Below, one piece after another: positions 63,095 through 64,000 of a stretch of 64,000 nt of DNA (position 1 is the stretch's first letter; every line of letters starts with the position of its first letter). The stretch covers positions 1 to 64,000 of the forward strand of contig NZ_JANYGG010000079.1 of assembly GCF_025362505.1 (NCBI RefSeq), in the 5' to 3' direction. The translations under genes and the position numbers were made by a program. This DNA comes from Sphingomonas sp. (lineage in GTDB: Bacteria; Pseudomonadota; Alphaproteobacteria; Sphingomonadales; Sphingomonadaceae). The notes under the pieces are model-generated. The model was not told where the DNA came from. It made no database searches and saw only the letters and a program-made list of their open reading frames with translations.

Positions 63095-64000
63095 ATGCCC
63101 ATGCCCATGATCTCAACATCGATCGCCACCTCTTCCACGGCAAGCGCCCCGGCCAGCATCGGCAACGTCATCATCGGGTTCGATATCCTCGGCCAGGCGC
63201 TCGACGCCGTGCGCGACACGGTCACCGCGGTGCGCGAGGACCGGCCAGGCGTCCGGCTCGGCGACGTGTCGGGACTGTGCACCTCGCTCCCGTCCGAAGC
63301 CCACCGCAACACCGCGCTCGCCGCGGCGGCCGCCGTGCTTGACGCGGCCGGCGCGACGTTCGGCGTCCGCCTGTCGATCGACAAGGGCGTGCCGATGTCG
63401 GCGGGGATGGGCGGATCGGCGGCTTCGGCGGTCGCCGCCGCGGTCGCGGTCAATGCGCTACTCGATGAGCCGTTCGGCCATGCCGAGCTGTTCCCCTTCT
63501 GCCTCGAGGGCGAGCGGGTCGCATCCGATCCGCCGCACTGGGACAATGTCATGGCGAGCCTGCTCGGCGGCCTCGTGCTGGGCGCGGTCGTCGACCCGGT
63601 GCGCCTCGTGCCGCTGACCCCGCCCCCCGGCCTGACCACCGTCCTGCTCCACCCGGCGACCCAGATCGAGACCCGGTTGGCGCGCGGCATCCTTGCACCC
63701 GATGTGCCGATGAAGCTCGTCGTCGAGCATTCGCGCCGCCTCGCCGGCTTCGTCGCGGCCTGCGCGACCGGCGACCTCGGCCTGCTCCGCGCCAGCTTCG
63801 AGGATGTGATGATCGAGCCCCAGCGTGCCCACCTCCTGCCACAGCTGCCCGCGGTCCAGGCGGCGGCGCGCGATGCGGGGGCGCTCGGCTGCTCCTTCTC
63901 CGGATCCGGCCCGTCGGTGTTCGCCTGGGCGCGCGACGAAGACGCGGCGGCGGTCGAACATGCGATGTGCTGGGCGTTCCTCGACGGCGGCCTCGCGGCA
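63095..64000 (+). CDS. thrB: Homoserine kinase ThrB (GHMP), runs off window
   Basis: The first 302 codons are present. APASIGNVIIGFDILGQALD and the GHMP phosphate loop GVPMSAGMGGSAASAVAA are clear, and a C-terminal GCSFSGSGPSVFAWARDE block follows. It phosphorylates homoserine. Three ATGs are in frame at 63095, 63101 and 63107; the first is three bases after the thrA stop. The 3' end lies beyond the window. It completes a thrL-thrA-thrB order as in gammaproteobacteria. Confidence 0.93.
   Translation, partial: MPMPMISTSIATSSTASAPASIGNVIIGFDILGQALDAVRDTVTAVREDRPGVRLGDVSGLCTSLPSEAHRNTALAAAAAVLDAAGATFGVRLSIDKGVPMSAGMGGSAASAVAAAVAVNALLDEPFGHAELFPFCLEGERVASDPPHWDNVMASLLGGLVLGAVVDPVRLVPLTPPPGLTTVLLHPATQIETRLARGILAPDVPMKLVVEHSRRLAGFVAACATGDLGLLRASFEDVMIEPQRAHLLPQLPAVQAAARDAGALGCSFSGSGPSVFAWARDEDAAAVEHAMCWAFLDGGLAA

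Noticed and set aside
1-64000. tRNA, rRNA or CRISPR
   Set aside because: I saw no T-loop-like GGTTCGAATCC sequence, no rRNA-like tract and no regularly spaced repeat; this is a visual scan, not a covariance search.

Overview
The window is GC-rich (mostly mid-to-upper 60s % by eye) chromosomal DNA with densely packed genes, many ATGA/GTGA/TTGA start-stop overlaps and frequent TTG/GTG starts. Gene content suggests an alphaproteobacterium, most likely a sphingomonad (Sphingomonadaceae): DUF2171, DUF2849 and DUF934 proteins, plant-type GshA, hflK-hflC-degP, a sphingomonad-like capsule locus and a gene-transfer-agent-type spike base protein. No 16S or tRNA gene is present, so this placement is an inference.

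Layout. 1-380: the end of an IS5-family element next to a Flp pilin gene. 433-9179: housekeeping and metabolism (threonine aldolase, EamA exporter, M48 protease, aminopeptidase N, small envelope proteins, fumarylacetoacetase). 9268-20551: a Wzx/Wzy-type capsule or exopolysaccharide locus (chain-length protein, flippase, acetyltransferase, three GT4 glycosyltransferases, polymerase, initiating phosphoglycosyl transferase). Inside it lies a two-gene unit that looks like a gene-transfer-agent head spike base plus a beta-helix spike. 20608-25645: panB, then the conserved yfgM-like/bamB/der group and an Hpt protein. 25652-32241 (minus): rsmE, an NTF2-like protein, gshA, pip, purL, nitroreductase. 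32391-41375: PilZ protein, ubiA, pmbA, an AT-richer putative metalloprotease, a CoA-binding protein, Mrp, and hflK-hflC-degP. 41436-43157: an AT-richer patch that has replaced the middle of a HerA/DUF853 ATPase gene. 43600-51560: an Lrp-type regulator divergent from a complete sulfate assimilation operon. 51557-58555 (minus): an aromatic amino acid operon (aroQ-aroA-pheA-aroC-aroB), a Tyr-codon leader with attenuator, phhA and lysA. 58677-64000: proB-proA, a Thr/Ile-codon leader with attenuator, an ACT-less aspartate kinase-homoserine dehydrogenase, and homoserine kinase running off the window.

The most notable signals are two candidate ribosome-mediated attenuators. One has a 36-residue leader with three consecutive Tyr codons before phenylalanine hydroxylase, the enzyme that makes Tyr from Phe. 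It sits directly downstream of the operon that makes Phe. The other is a Thr/Ile leader before thrA-thrB. In both pathways the usual ACT feedback domains are missing from the enzymes encoded here (PheA and ThrA), so control may have moved to the RNA level. Other notable points are the receptor-binding-spike-like pair inside the capsule locus, the decayed APS-kinase domain on CysN matched by an APS-type CysH, and two Shine-Dalgarno sequences (der, hflK) buried in perfect inverted repeats. No gap without a gene exceeds 300 bases.
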